Positions 1 to 4,592 of a stretch of 8,482 bases of DNA are shown here, one piece after another. Source of the DNA: an uncultured Actinomycetes bacterium. GTDB lineage: Bacteria; Actinomycetota; Thermoleophilia; Solirubrobacterales; 70-9. A model generated the notes under the pieces. It saw nothing but the letters and a program-made list of their open reading frames with translations, searched no databases and was not told the origin of the DNA. Position numbers and translations under genes: made by a program. The stretch covers positions 1 to 8,482 of the forward strand of contig CAMLHB010000096.1 in assembly GCA_946479725.1 (NCBI GenBank). The letters are read 5' to 3'. Every line of letters starts with the position of its first letter. The stretch's first letter is position 1.

Positions 1-260
1 ATCAGCGCGACCTCGGTCGTCCCGAGCCGCCGCTGCGAGATCGCGAGCGAGCGGATCACGTCGTCGGTGATGATGCCGCCGGCGTTGCGCAGCACGTGCG
101 CCTCGCCGTGCCCGAGGCCGAGCGCGGCGAAGACGTCGAGCCGCGAGTCCATGCAGGTGACGATTGCCAGGTGGCGCTGCGGTTCGACGTCGAGGTGCCG
201 CTCGGCGAGGCCGGCGGCGAACTCCTTGTTGTTCTCGAGAAGCGAATCGATCATGTTCAT
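1..260 (-). CDS. Beta-class carbonic anhydrase, 5' part (runs off the left edge)
   Basis: The reverse strand from the ATG at 260-258 reads 86 codons without a stop to the window edge, so only the N-terminal part is present. Residues 36-40 are CMDSR, the beta-carbonic anhydrase motif: Cys36 would bind the catalytic zinc, and Asp38 with Arg40 forms the conserved dyad. RNAGG follows at residues 58-62. The second zinc-ligand pair (His and Cys) would lie beyond the edge. The family converts CO2 to bicarbonate in the cytoplasm. A second in-frame ATG lies two codons in (254-252). No Shine-Dalgarno sequence precedes the start, but TAGGCT lies 8 nt upstream (274-269 on this strand), which suggests a leaderless transcript. 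The gene diverges from the ferritin-like gene at 407. Family assignment is firm; the exact subtype is not known. Confidence 0.9.
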   Translation of the reverse strand, partial: MNMIDSLLENNKEFAAGLAERHLDVEPQRHLAIVTCMDSRLDVFAALGLGHGEAHVLRNAGGIITDDVIRSLAISQRRLGTTEVAL

Positions 261-268
261 GGCGCGCC

Positions 269-274
269 AGCCTA
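269..274 (-). promoter_or_regulatory. Putative -10 element of a leaderless promoter for the carbonic anhydrase
   Basis: TAGGCT on the reverse strand fits the actinobacterial TANNNT -10 pattern and ends 8 nt before the ATG at 260. The same CTAGGCT, with the same 8-nt gap, precedes the acetyltransferase at 1956. The matching -35 position falls inside the inverted repeat at 281-321. This is inference from motif and spacing only. Confidence 0.45.
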
Positions 275-280
275 GCCGTG

Positions 281-321
281 GTCTGTTCCTTTTCGTTGTC
301 AGGCACCGAAAAGGAACAGAC
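281..321. repeat. Perfect 15-bp inverted repeat, REP/RAYT-like palindromic element
   Basis: The left arm GTCTGTTCCTTTTCG (281-295) and right arm CGAAAAGGAACAGAC (307-321) are exact reverse complements. They enclose an 11-nt loop, TTGTCAGGCAC (296-306). It lies between the divergent carbonic anhydrase and ferritin-like genes, so it is not at the end of any gene and is an unlikely terminator. From memory, arms of the AGGAACAGAC type with a TGTCAGGCAC core resemble dispersed palindromes that accompany REP-associated tyrosine transposases (RAYT) in many bacteria. No transposase is present here, so it would be a non-autonomous copy. The repeat is certain; its class is inferred. Confidence 0.7.
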
Positions 322-325
322 GAGC

Positions 326-351
326 GTTTCTCCCGCTTTGTGCCGGGGTAG
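326..351 (+). promoter_or_regulatory. SigB/SigF-type promoter for the ferritin-like gene
   Basis: GTTTCT (326-331) and GGGTAG (346-351) are separated by 14 nt, matching the general-stress sigma pattern GTTTAA-N12-14-GGGTAT. Transcription would start near 357, giving a leader of about 50 nt before the ATG at 407. The element begins 4 nt after the inverted repeat ending at 321. It is one of four such sites in the window. Confidence 0.6.
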
Positions 352-406
352 CCGCCGAGCGTAGGCGAGACCAGTTGTCAGACGACCAGAGGGAGAGGAA
401 CCACAA

Positions 407-916
407 ATGGAGTCGACCACCTCCGACAAGGGAATCTTCAGCGGCGATGCCTCCGGCACCCGGCAAGAGATCGTCGCCCTGCTGACCAAGGCCTACTGGA
501 TGGAGATCGAGACGGTGATGAGCTATCTCGCCGCCTCCACCAACCTCGACGGCGTCCGCGCCCAGGAGATCCGCGAGTCCCTGGCCGAAGACATCGAAGA
601 GGAGCTCGGTCACGCGAGGCAGTTCGCCAACCGGATCAAGGAGCTCTACGGCGTCGTCCCCGGCTCCGAAGGCTTCTCCCCCGAACAGAGCTTCCTGCAG
701 CCGCCCGAGGAGCAGATCGACGTCGTCCACGTGATCCGCGGCGTGATCAAGGCCGAGACCGGGGCGATCGAGCACTACACCCGGCTCATCGAGGTGACCG
801 ACGGGGTCGACCCGGTGACCCAGGACATGGTGATCGCGATCCTCCGCGACGAGCAGGGGCACCGCCGCCTCTTCGAGGGTTTCCTGCGCGAGTACGAGTT
901 CGAGGGCAGGGCATAG
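407..916 (+). CDS. Ferritin-like diiron protein (bacterioferritin/Dps-like)
   Basis: The 169-residue protein is a predicted four-helix ferritin-like bundle. Probable diiron ligands follow the bacterioferritin order: Glu33 (with Tyr40 seven residues on, as in Bfr), Glu66-x-x-His69, Glu117, and Glu149-x-x-His152. The length is close to bacterioferritin, but the link between helices B and C (about residues 80-105) is longer and proline-rich. No signal peptide or membrane segment is visible, so it should be cytosolic. Likely roles are iron oxidation and storage or peroxide protection, but the substrate cannot be read from sequence. A strong ribosome binding site, GGGAGAGGA (391-399), lies 7 nt before the ATG. 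A SigB-type promoter lies at 326-351. The oxidoreductase gene starts 27 nt downstream and is probably cotranscribed. Confidence 0.85.
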   Translation: MESTTSDKGIFSGDASGTRQEIVALLTKAYWMEIETVMSYLAASTNLDGVRAQEIRESLAEDIEEELGHARQFANRIKELYGVVPGSEGFSPEQSFLQPPEEQIDVVHVIRGVIKAETGAIEHYTRLIEVTDGVDPVTQDMVIAILRDEQGHRRLFEGFLREYEFEGRA

Positions 917-929
917 GCGGGCGCCCGCC
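916..929. repeat. 14-bp GC-only palindrome between two genes
   Basis: GGCGGGCGCCCGCC is its own reverse complement and begins at the last base of the ferritin-like gene's stop codon. As RNA it could fold into a 5-bp stem with a GCGC loop. No T tract follows, so it is not a typical terminator. It might slow readthrough into the oxidoreductase gene or be chance in GC-rich DNA. Confidence 0.4.
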
Positions 930-943
930 GTCGGGCCAAGCAG

Positions 944-1927
944 ATGCGCTACCTGCACCTCTGTGCGCACGAGCAGTTCCCGCCCGAGCAGCTGCTGAAG
1001 CAGGCGGTCGCCGCCGAGGACGCCGGCTTCGACGGGATCGGCTGCAGCGACCACCTGCAACCGTGGTGGGAACCGGGGGAGGCGGGACATGCCTGGGTCT
1101 GGCTCGGCGCCGCCGCCCAGGCCACCGAGCGGGTCAGCTTCGGCACCGCGGTGACCCCGCCCGGCCCGCGCTACCACCCGGTCCTGATCGCCCAGGCCTG
1201 GGCGACGATGGAGCTGATGTTCCCCGGCCGGCCCTACCTGGGGGTCGGTTCGGGGGAGGCGCTCAATGAGGTGCCGCTCGGGGCCATGTGGCCCTCACCC
1301 GGTGAGAAGGTGGAGCGGATGGAGGAGGCGCTGGAGATGATCCGGGCCCTCTGGGACGGCAAGCGGCTGAGCGGAGGCGGCCATTTCAAGGCCGACCGCG
1401 CCTTCGTCCACTCGCGGCCCGAGAACCGGCGGCCGCCGATCTACGTCTCCGCCTTCGGCCCCCGGGCTGCCGCCGTCGCCGGTCGTCAGGGCGACGGGAT
1501 CTGGACCCTCGCCGACCCGGAATCGGTGCCGGAGATCCTCGACGCCTACAAAAGCGCCGCCGAGGACGCGGCGCGTCCGCCGGGCGAGGTGATCCTCCAG
1601 GCCGCCTTCTCGTGGGCCCCCGATGACGACGCCGCGCTGGAGGGCTGCCGGGTCTGGAAGGGATCGCAGCCGAAAGAGTTCTACCGCGACGAGTGGCACG
1701 ATCCGCAGGCGATGTACGAGGAGGGGGAGCGCCAAGTCTCCGATGAGGAGCTGAAGGAGGCGCTGATCATCGCCGCCGACCCCGACGCTCATCTCGAGCG
1801 GATCCGCGAGGTCGAGGAGATGGGGGCGACGACGGTGGCGCTGATGAACAACTCGGGTGCCGACCCGCTGGGCGCAGTCGAGGTCTACGAGCGCTCGGTG
1901 CTGCCGCGTCTGCGCAACTCCGGCTGA
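944..1927 (+). CDS. Luciferase-like (LLM class) F420-dependent oxidoreductase, FGD-related family
   Basis: The 327-residue protein has the (beta/alpha)8 luciferase-like fold pattern and matches the F420-dependent glucose-6-phosphate dehydrogenase (FGD)-related family. Visible landmarks are Asp36-His37 and Trp41 in SDHLQPW, GVGSGEALNE at 100-109, and the MWPSPGEKVERMEEALEMIR stretch at 114-133. Asp36, His37, Trp41 and Glu105 line up with the catalytic and cofactor-contacting Asp39, His40, Trp44 and Glu109 of mycobacterial FGD. The phosphate-gripping residues of true FGD (two Lys and an Arg) could not be placed, so the substrate is open; glucose-6-phosphate, an alcohol or another hydride donor is possible. 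Length is near the usual 330-340. The ATG at 944 has only a weak ribosome binding site and lies 27 nt after the ferritin-like gene, suggesting cotranscription. Confidence 0.85.
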   Translation: MRYLHLCAHEQFPPEQLLKQAVAAEDAGFDGIGCSDHLQPWWEPGEAGHAWVWLGAAAQATERVSFGTAVTPPGPRYHPVLIAQAWATMELMFPGRPYLGVGSGEALNEVPLGAMWPSPGEKVERMEEALEMIRALWDGKRLSGGGHFKADRAFVHSRPENRRPPIYVSAFGPRAAAVAGRQGDGIWTLADPESVPEILDAYKSAAEDAARPPGEVILQAAFSWAPDDDAALEGCRVWKGSQPKEFYRDEWHDPQAMYEEGERQVSDEELKEALIIAADPDAHLERIREVEEMGATTVALMNNSGADPLGAVEVYERSVLPRLRNSG

Positions 1928-1941
1928 GCCGGCGCGGAGGC

Positions 1942-1947
1942 TAGGCT
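1942..1947 (+). promoter_or_regulatory. Putative -10 element of a leaderless promoter for the acetyltransferase
   Basis: TAGGCT (TANNNT pattern) ends 8 nt before the ATG at 1956. The same CTAGGCT and gap precede the carbonic anhydrase start on the other strand. The nearest GGAGG (1936-1940) is 15 nt from the ATG, too far for a normal ribosome binding site. A small CCGGC/GCCGG hairpin (1920-1932) wraps the upstream stop codon. No clear -35 was found. Confidence 0.4.
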
Positions 1948-1955
1948 GCAATCCG

Positions 1956-2459
1956 ATGGCCGACGCCAACGACATCCAGATCCGCCCCGCCGGCGAAGCC
2001 GATGTACAGGTCCTCTACGACCTGATCCTCGAGCTCGCCTCCTACGAGAAGCTTGGCGACAGGGTTGCCGGGACGGTGGAGACGCTGCGCCGCTCGCTCT
2101 TCGAGCGCCGGGCGGCGGAGGCCCTGCTGGTCGAGACCGCCGACGGCGAAGCGGTCGGCTACGCGATCTTCTTCACCAACTTCTCCACCTTCGAGTGCCG
2201 GCCCGGCATCTGGCTCGAGGACGTCTACGTCCGCCCCGAGCATCGCCGCGGCGGCATCGGCCTGGCCGTGATGGAGCATCTGGCCGGAATCGCCGCCGAG
2301 CGCGACTACGCCCGCCTCGAATGGTGCGCGCTGGAGTGGAACGAACCAGCGCTCGACTTCTACGCCGGCCTCGGCGCCCGCCGCCTCGACGACTGGCGCA
2401 TGCTGCGCCTCGAAGAGGACGGGATCAAGCGCCTGGCGTCAAGGACTCACCAAGCGTAA
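1956..2459 (+). CDS. GNAT acetyltransferase of the SSAT (diamine/thialysine N-acetyltransferase) type
   Basis: The 167-residue protein has the GNAT fold and resembles spermidine/spermine N1-acetyltransferase along its length. ELASYEKLGDRV (26-37) matches the SSAT ELAKYEYMEEQV region. WLEDVYVRPEHRRGGIG (86-102) holds strand beta-4 and the acetyl-CoA pyrophosphate loop (R97-R98-G99-G100-I101-G102). EWNEPALDFYAGLGA (127-141) matches EWNEPSINFYKRRGA of human SAT1. Glu88 and Tyr136 correspond to the SSAT base and acid residues. It should transfer acetyl from acetyl-CoA to a polyamine or a small amine such as thialysine; which one is not known. The frame stays open upstream to 1857, but that part overlaps the oxidoreductase gene. 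The ATG at 1956 fits the family N-terminus and sits behind a leaderless-type -10. Its last codons form the left arm of the dyad at 2447-2480. Confidence 0.85.
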   Translation: MADANDIQIRPAGEADVQVLYDLILELASYEKLGDRVAGTVETLRRSLFERRAAEALLVETADGEAVGYAIFFTNFSTFECRPGIWLEDVYVRPEHRRGGIGLAVMEHLAGIAAERDYARLEWCALEWNEPALDFYAGLGARRLDDWRMLRLEEDGIKRLASRTHQA

Positions 2460-2480
2460 CTTCTGTGTTACGCTTGGTGA
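2447..2480. promoter_or_regulatory. Perfect 14-bp dyad, probable operator of the Xre regulator
   Basis: TCACCAAGCGTAAC (2447-2460) and GTTACGCTTGGTGA (2467-2480) are exact reverse complements around the 6-nt spacer TTCTGT. The right arm ends one base before the regulator's ATG (2482) and contains a TANNNT-type -10, TACGCT (2469-2474). A dimer bound here would cover the promoter, the usual layout for autorepression by an antitoxin-type Xre protein. The left arm contains the stop codon of the acetyltransferase. As RNA it could also form a 14-bp hairpin ending that transcript, but no T tract follows. Confidence 0.65.
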
Positions 2481-2481
2481 C

Positions 2482-2787
2482 ATGAGTCGCCAACTTGACA
2501 CCAGCCATCATGAGCGGCGGCTGGACCGACGGTTGCGGGAGGATCCGGTCTTCCGTGCGGAGTTTGAGCGCCAGCGGCGTGAGATCTCCCAAATCGATTC
2601 GGTGGTCCGTCAGCTGGATGAGCTACGGGAGAGAGCTGGCCTTTCGAAGGCGGAGCTGGCTCGCGCCATAGGCAAGGAGCCATCGACGGTCCGCCGTTTC
2701 TTCACGGCCGACGTCAATCCCGAGCTGAAGACGGTGGCGGCTATTGCCGACGCGGTCGGGGCCAAGCTCGAAGTAGTCTCTGCCTGA
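2482..2787 (+). CDS. Xre-family helix-turn-helix regulator, antitoxin-like, no toxin beside it
   Basis: The 101-residue protein has a charged, Arg/Glu-rich N-terminal helix region (residues 10-50). A Cro/C1-type helix-turn-helix follows (about 45-96), with its recognition part in LSKAELARAIGKEPSTVRRF (54-73) and the typical NPELKTVAAIADAVGAKLEV ending (79-98). This layout is common in HigA-like antitoxins and solitary actinobacterial regulators. A partner RelE/HigB toxin would be expected next to it. None is present: the acetyltransferase lies upstream and non-coding DNA downstream. The ATG is one base after a perfect dyad and 7 nt after TACGCT, with no spaced ribosome binding site, so a leaderless transcript under its own control is likely. 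Base use looks a little less GC-rich than its neighbours, which could mean recent arrival. Confidence 0.8.
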   Translation: MSRQLDTSHHERRLDRRLREDPVFRAEFERQRREISQIDSVVRQLDELRERAGLSKAELARAIGKEPSTVRRFFTADVNPELKTVAAIADAVGAKLEVVSA

Positions 2788-2825
2788 CGCAGACAAAAGA
2801 TCTCATAAGCAGCTAAGCTCGCATT

Positions 2826-2903
2826 CAGTGTCAGCCTTCCGTCCCATCGGGCGGTGGCGTCCGCCAGTCCTCCTTTCGTCGCGGGCGGCTGTTCCGCCCT
2901 TTT
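2826..2903 (+). ncRNA. Candidate small RNA of about 78 nt with its own terminator
   Basis: A promoter-like CAGACA-N18-TAAGCT (2790-2819) would start transcription near 2826. The predicted transcript has a GGCGG/CCGCC hairpin (2850-2865, 6-nt loop) and a pyrimidine-rich single strand containing TCCTCCTTTCGTC (2868-2880). It ends in a GGGCGG/CCGCCC stem with four T's (2883-2903). The CCTCCTTTC stretch resembles the anti-Shine-Dalgarno tail of 16S rRNA and could pair with purine-rich ribosome binding sites such as those at 3887-3894 or 8225-8231. The simpler alternative is that this is just the 3' end of the Xre mRNA. It does not match the 6C RNA as I know it, because six-C loops are absent. Confidence 0.35.
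2883..2903 (+). terminator. Rho-independent terminator
   Basis: GGGCGG (2883-2888), a CTGTT loop and CCGCCC (2894-2899) are followed directly by TTTT (2900-2903). It points rightward and would end the transcript of the Xre regulator, whose stop is at 2787, or of the candidate small RNA. Read from the other strand the hairpin has no T tract, so it should not serve the leftward genes. Confidence 0.65.
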
Positions 2904-2950
2904 ACCTCAACGACGAACGGCCGGGGGCGAAATCGACAGCGGTGCCGAAA

Positions 2951-3160
2951 TTAATCGTCGCGCGGGGTGATGCGGAAGATCGAGACGACCTCGGCCTGGT
3001 GCGCCTCGGGGTGGACCACGTAGGCGCTGGGGCCGCCGCCGAACCAGCCGGAAGCTTCGTTGTTGCCGACGAAGACGCCCGGGTGGCGGTTGCCATCGCC
3101 GTCCTGGACCCAGACCTTGTCCCCCTCGCGGAACCCGTGCTCGATCGGCTCGTCGCTCAC
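2951..3160 (-). CDS. Small hypothetical protein, downstream of the amidase
   Basis: This 69-residue acidic protein begins at GTG 3160-3158 (SDEPIEHGFREGDKVWVQ) and ends with TAA at 2951-2953. I do not recognise a family. The GDKVWVQDGDGNRHPGVFVG stretch, rich in beta-formers, Gly and Asp, followed by an aromatic/Gly segment (GWFGGGPSAYVV), is reminiscent of small SH3-like or KOW-like barrels, but that is only an impression. No signal peptide or membrane segment is seen. The frame also opens at a TTG (3193) inside the amidase gene. Neither start has a good ribosome binding site; I chose GTG because it lies 10 nt after the amidase stop and avoids the overlap. It is probably the second gene of the amidase transcript and may depend on translational coupling. 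Confidence 0.6.
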   Translation of the reverse strand: MSDEPIEHGFREGDKVWVQDGDGNRHPGVFVGNNEASGWFGGGPSAYVVHPEAHQAEVVSIFRITPRDD

Positions 3161-3170
3161 CGCAGGGAGT

Positions 3171-3815
3171 CTAGTTGGCCGGACAGGCCCCAAGGCGGCG
3201 CAGCTTGCGACGGTAGACCCGCATCGAGGAGTGGCGCCAGTCGCCGTGGGTCTGGTGGCGCAGGCTCGGGACCAACTCGTGGTGGTAGGGGGAGCTGAGG
3301 CTCTCCGCGTGGCCGATCACGTCGTGGACGCGGATCCCGAAGCGGCAGCGCAGCCACTGCGTCAGTCGCAGCGAGGCGCGCAGGGCGCGGCGGTTGCCGA
3401 GCACGTCGCCGTCTCCGTAGCCGACGTGCTCGATCCCGATCGCCGTCCAATTGAGCCCGACCGTGTGGCGGCAGCGGGTGCGCAGGTTGACCAGGCGGTA
3501 GATCCGGCCGGAGGAGGAGACGACGAAGTGGGAGCAGACGTTGGGCAGCTCGTGCAGCTCGGGGTCGGGGCGGTCGGGGGCGAAGGTGTCGTGGACGGCG
3601 GCGACGCTGCCCGCCTGGGCCATGTGCTCGACGATCACGTGGGGGTGACGGAGTCGCCAGGTGCGGTGGCCGTAATGGCGCTCGGAGTAGGCGGCCATCT
3701 CCCGCTTGCGTTTGGCGCCGTAGGGGATCGGCCAGACCTTGATCGCCGGTGGGGTGGACGTCGGAGGGGGAGCCGACAGCCCGAGGGCGAGCGCGGCGAC
3801 CAGTGCCAGCTTCAT
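3171..3815 (-). CDS. Secreted N-acetylmuramoyl-L-alanine amidase-like protein (Amidase_2/PGRP fold)
   Basis: The 214-residue protein starts with a short signal-like segment (MKLALVAALALGLSAPPP), so it is probably exported. From about residue 58 it follows the Amidase_2 pattern: HVIVEHMA with His64 as first zinc ligand, SHFVVSSSGRIYRLV (95-109), RHTVG (116-120), AIGIEHVG (125-132), and VIGHAES (166-172) with His169 as second ligand. THGDW (189-193) near the end probably supplies the third ligand, Asp192. Such enzymes cut the bond between N-acetylmuramic acid and L-alanine in peptidoglycan. No separate wall-binding domain is visible; the arginine-rich C-terminus (RVYRRKLRRL) might bind wall polymers. 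The ATG at 3815 has at best a distant GGGAGGG. The gene diverges from the DUF892 gene at 3906 and is followed by the small gene at 3160. Confidence 0.82.
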   Translation of the reverse strand: MKLALVAALALGLSAPPPTSTPPAIKVWPIPYGAKRKREMAAYSERHYGHRTWRLRHPHVIVEHMAQAGSVAAVHDTFAPDRPDPELHELPNVCSHFVVSSSGRIYRLVNLRTRCRHTVGLNWTAIGIEHVGYGDGDVLGNRRALRASLRLTQWLRCRFGIRVHDVIGHAESLSSPYHHELVPSLRHQTHGDWRHSSMRVYRRKLRRLGACPAN

Positions 3816-3842
3816 CGCCTAATCATTACCCTCCCGCGCCCA

Positions 3843-3867
3843 GTTTCGCCGGGAAGGCGCTGGGTAA
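3843..3867 (+). promoter_or_regulatory. SigB/SigF-type promoter for the DUF892 gene
   Basis: GTTTCG (3843-3848) and GGGTAA (3862-3867) are separated by 13 nt, matching the general-stress sigma pattern. The start point would be near 3873, leaving a leader of about 33 nt before the ATG at 3906. Confidence 0.6.
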
Positions 3868-3905
3868 CTGAACCCATCATCAAAAGTAAGGAGGCGCGAA
3901 TCGCG

Positions 3906-4592
3906 ATGGCGGACATGAACGAGCGTGACGCGAAGTTGGTCCAGTACCTCAGCGAGGCATATGGGAAGGAGCGCGAACTGGAGGCTGCGCTGCAGGCCCA
4001 CATCGCGATGACCGTGAAAGGGCCGTACAAAAAACGCCTTAACCAGCACCTGAAAGAGACCAAGCAGCACGCCAAACAGGTCGAGCGCCGGATCAAGAAA
4101 CTCGGCGGCGGCGGCCAGACCCTGCAGGGGGCGGTCGGCAAACTGACCGCGGCGGCGAAGGGCCCTCTCCACGCGATCCGCGGCAGCGGCGAGCAGGAGA
4201 AAATGCTGAAGAACGCCAAGACCGAGTACTTCAACGAGCACGAGGAGATCGCCACCTACCTGGCGATCGAGACGCTCGCCGAAAAGGTCAAGGACTCCGA
4301 GACGGCGAAACTGGCCCGGGCGATCCGCCGCGAGGAGGAACGAATGGCCACCTTCCTCCAGGGCCAGATCAAGTCGCTGACCGGAGCGGTGGCGCGGGAG
4401 GACATCCCGGCGGCGCTGCGTCGCGGCTCGGGCTCGACCCCGACCCGGAAACCGGCTAAAGCAAAAGCGAAAATAGCCACGGCTGGGAAATCGGCGGCGA
4501 AACGCTCCTCGGGGGCGAAAAAAGCCGGCGGCCGGAAAAAAGCGGCGAGTCGCAAAGGCGGCTCTGCGAAAAAAGCCGCGGCGAAACGCTAG
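3906..4592 (+). CDS. DUF892 (YciE/YciF-type) ferritin-like protein with a lysine-rich histone-like tail
   Basis: The 228-residue protein has two parts. Residues 8-160 form the DUF892 ferritin-like bundle: LVQYLSEAYGKERELEAAL (11-29), HLKETKQHAKQVE with the family's Glu51 and His55 (48-60), EYFNEHEEIATYLAIETLA (107-125) and IRREEERMATFL (140-151). DUF892 proteins such as E. coli YciE and YciF are stress-induced, and the helices carry likely metal ligands. Residues 172-228 are almost entirely Lys, Arg, Ala, Gly and Ser with AKK/GRKK repeats, like the tails of bacterial histone H1-like or HupB proteins, suggesting DNA binding. TAAGGAGG (3887-3894) lies 11 nt before the ATG, a slightly long gap. 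The open frame extends upstream to 3060 only antisense to the amidase. Its TAG stop overlaps the convergent phosphatase stop (CTAG at 4589-4592). Confidence 0.85.
   Translation: MADMNERDAKLVQYLSEAYGKERELEAALQAHIAMTVKGPYKKRLNQHLKETKQHAKQVERRIKKLGGGGQTLQGAVGKLTAAAKGPLHAIRGSGEQEKMLKNAKTEYFNEHEEIATYLAIETLAEKVKDSETAKLARAIRREEERMATFLQGQIKSLTGAVAREDIPAALRRGSGSTPTRKPAKAKAKIATAGKSAAKRSSGAKKAGGRKKAASRKGGSAKKAAAKR
4589..4592. other. Shared CTAG: overlapping stop codons of two convergent genes
   Basis: TAG at 4590-4592 ends the DUF892 gene and the complementary TAG at 4591-4589 ends the PP2C gene. There is no intergenic space and no terminator between them. The same arrangement occurs at 7967-7970. Confidence 0.9.

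Larger units (their letters stand above)
2788..2950. other. Intergenic region with promoter-like and hairpin signals
   Basis: No convincing protein gene lies here. A promoter-like pair, CAGACA (2790-2795) and TAAGCT (2814-2819), is followed by two GC-rich hairpins and a T run, annotated separately as a possible small RNA. An open rightward frame from GTG 2828 continues antisense through the amidase genes and is not supported as coding. Confidence 0.5.

Noticed and set aside
281..321. Inverted repeat as a Rho-independent terminator
   Set aside because: Both flanking genes start, not end, beside it, and no T run follows either arm outside the stem.
299..1177. Long leftward open frame (292 codons) opposite the ferritin-like and oxidoreductase genes
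   Set aside because: It is antisense to two well-recognised genes, covers the divergent promoter region, and its translation shows no family pattern; long antisense frames are usual in GC-rich DNA.
1295..1975. Leftward open frame opposite the oxidoreductase gene
   Set aside because: No recognisable domain and no ribosome binding site; the opposite strand is clearly coding.
2828..3298. Rightward frame starting at a GTG 8 nt after TAAGCT, a leaderless-like layout
   Set aside because: It runs through the terminator hairpin and then antisense to two genes, with no family pattern; the promoter is better explained by a short RNA, if it is active.
3060..3905. Open rightward frame in phase with the DUF892 gene, antisense to the amidase
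   Set aside because: The DUF892 family begins near the ATG at 3906, which has its own ribosome binding site and promoter; the upstream part has low-complexity Ala/Val/Gly/Asp shadow composition.
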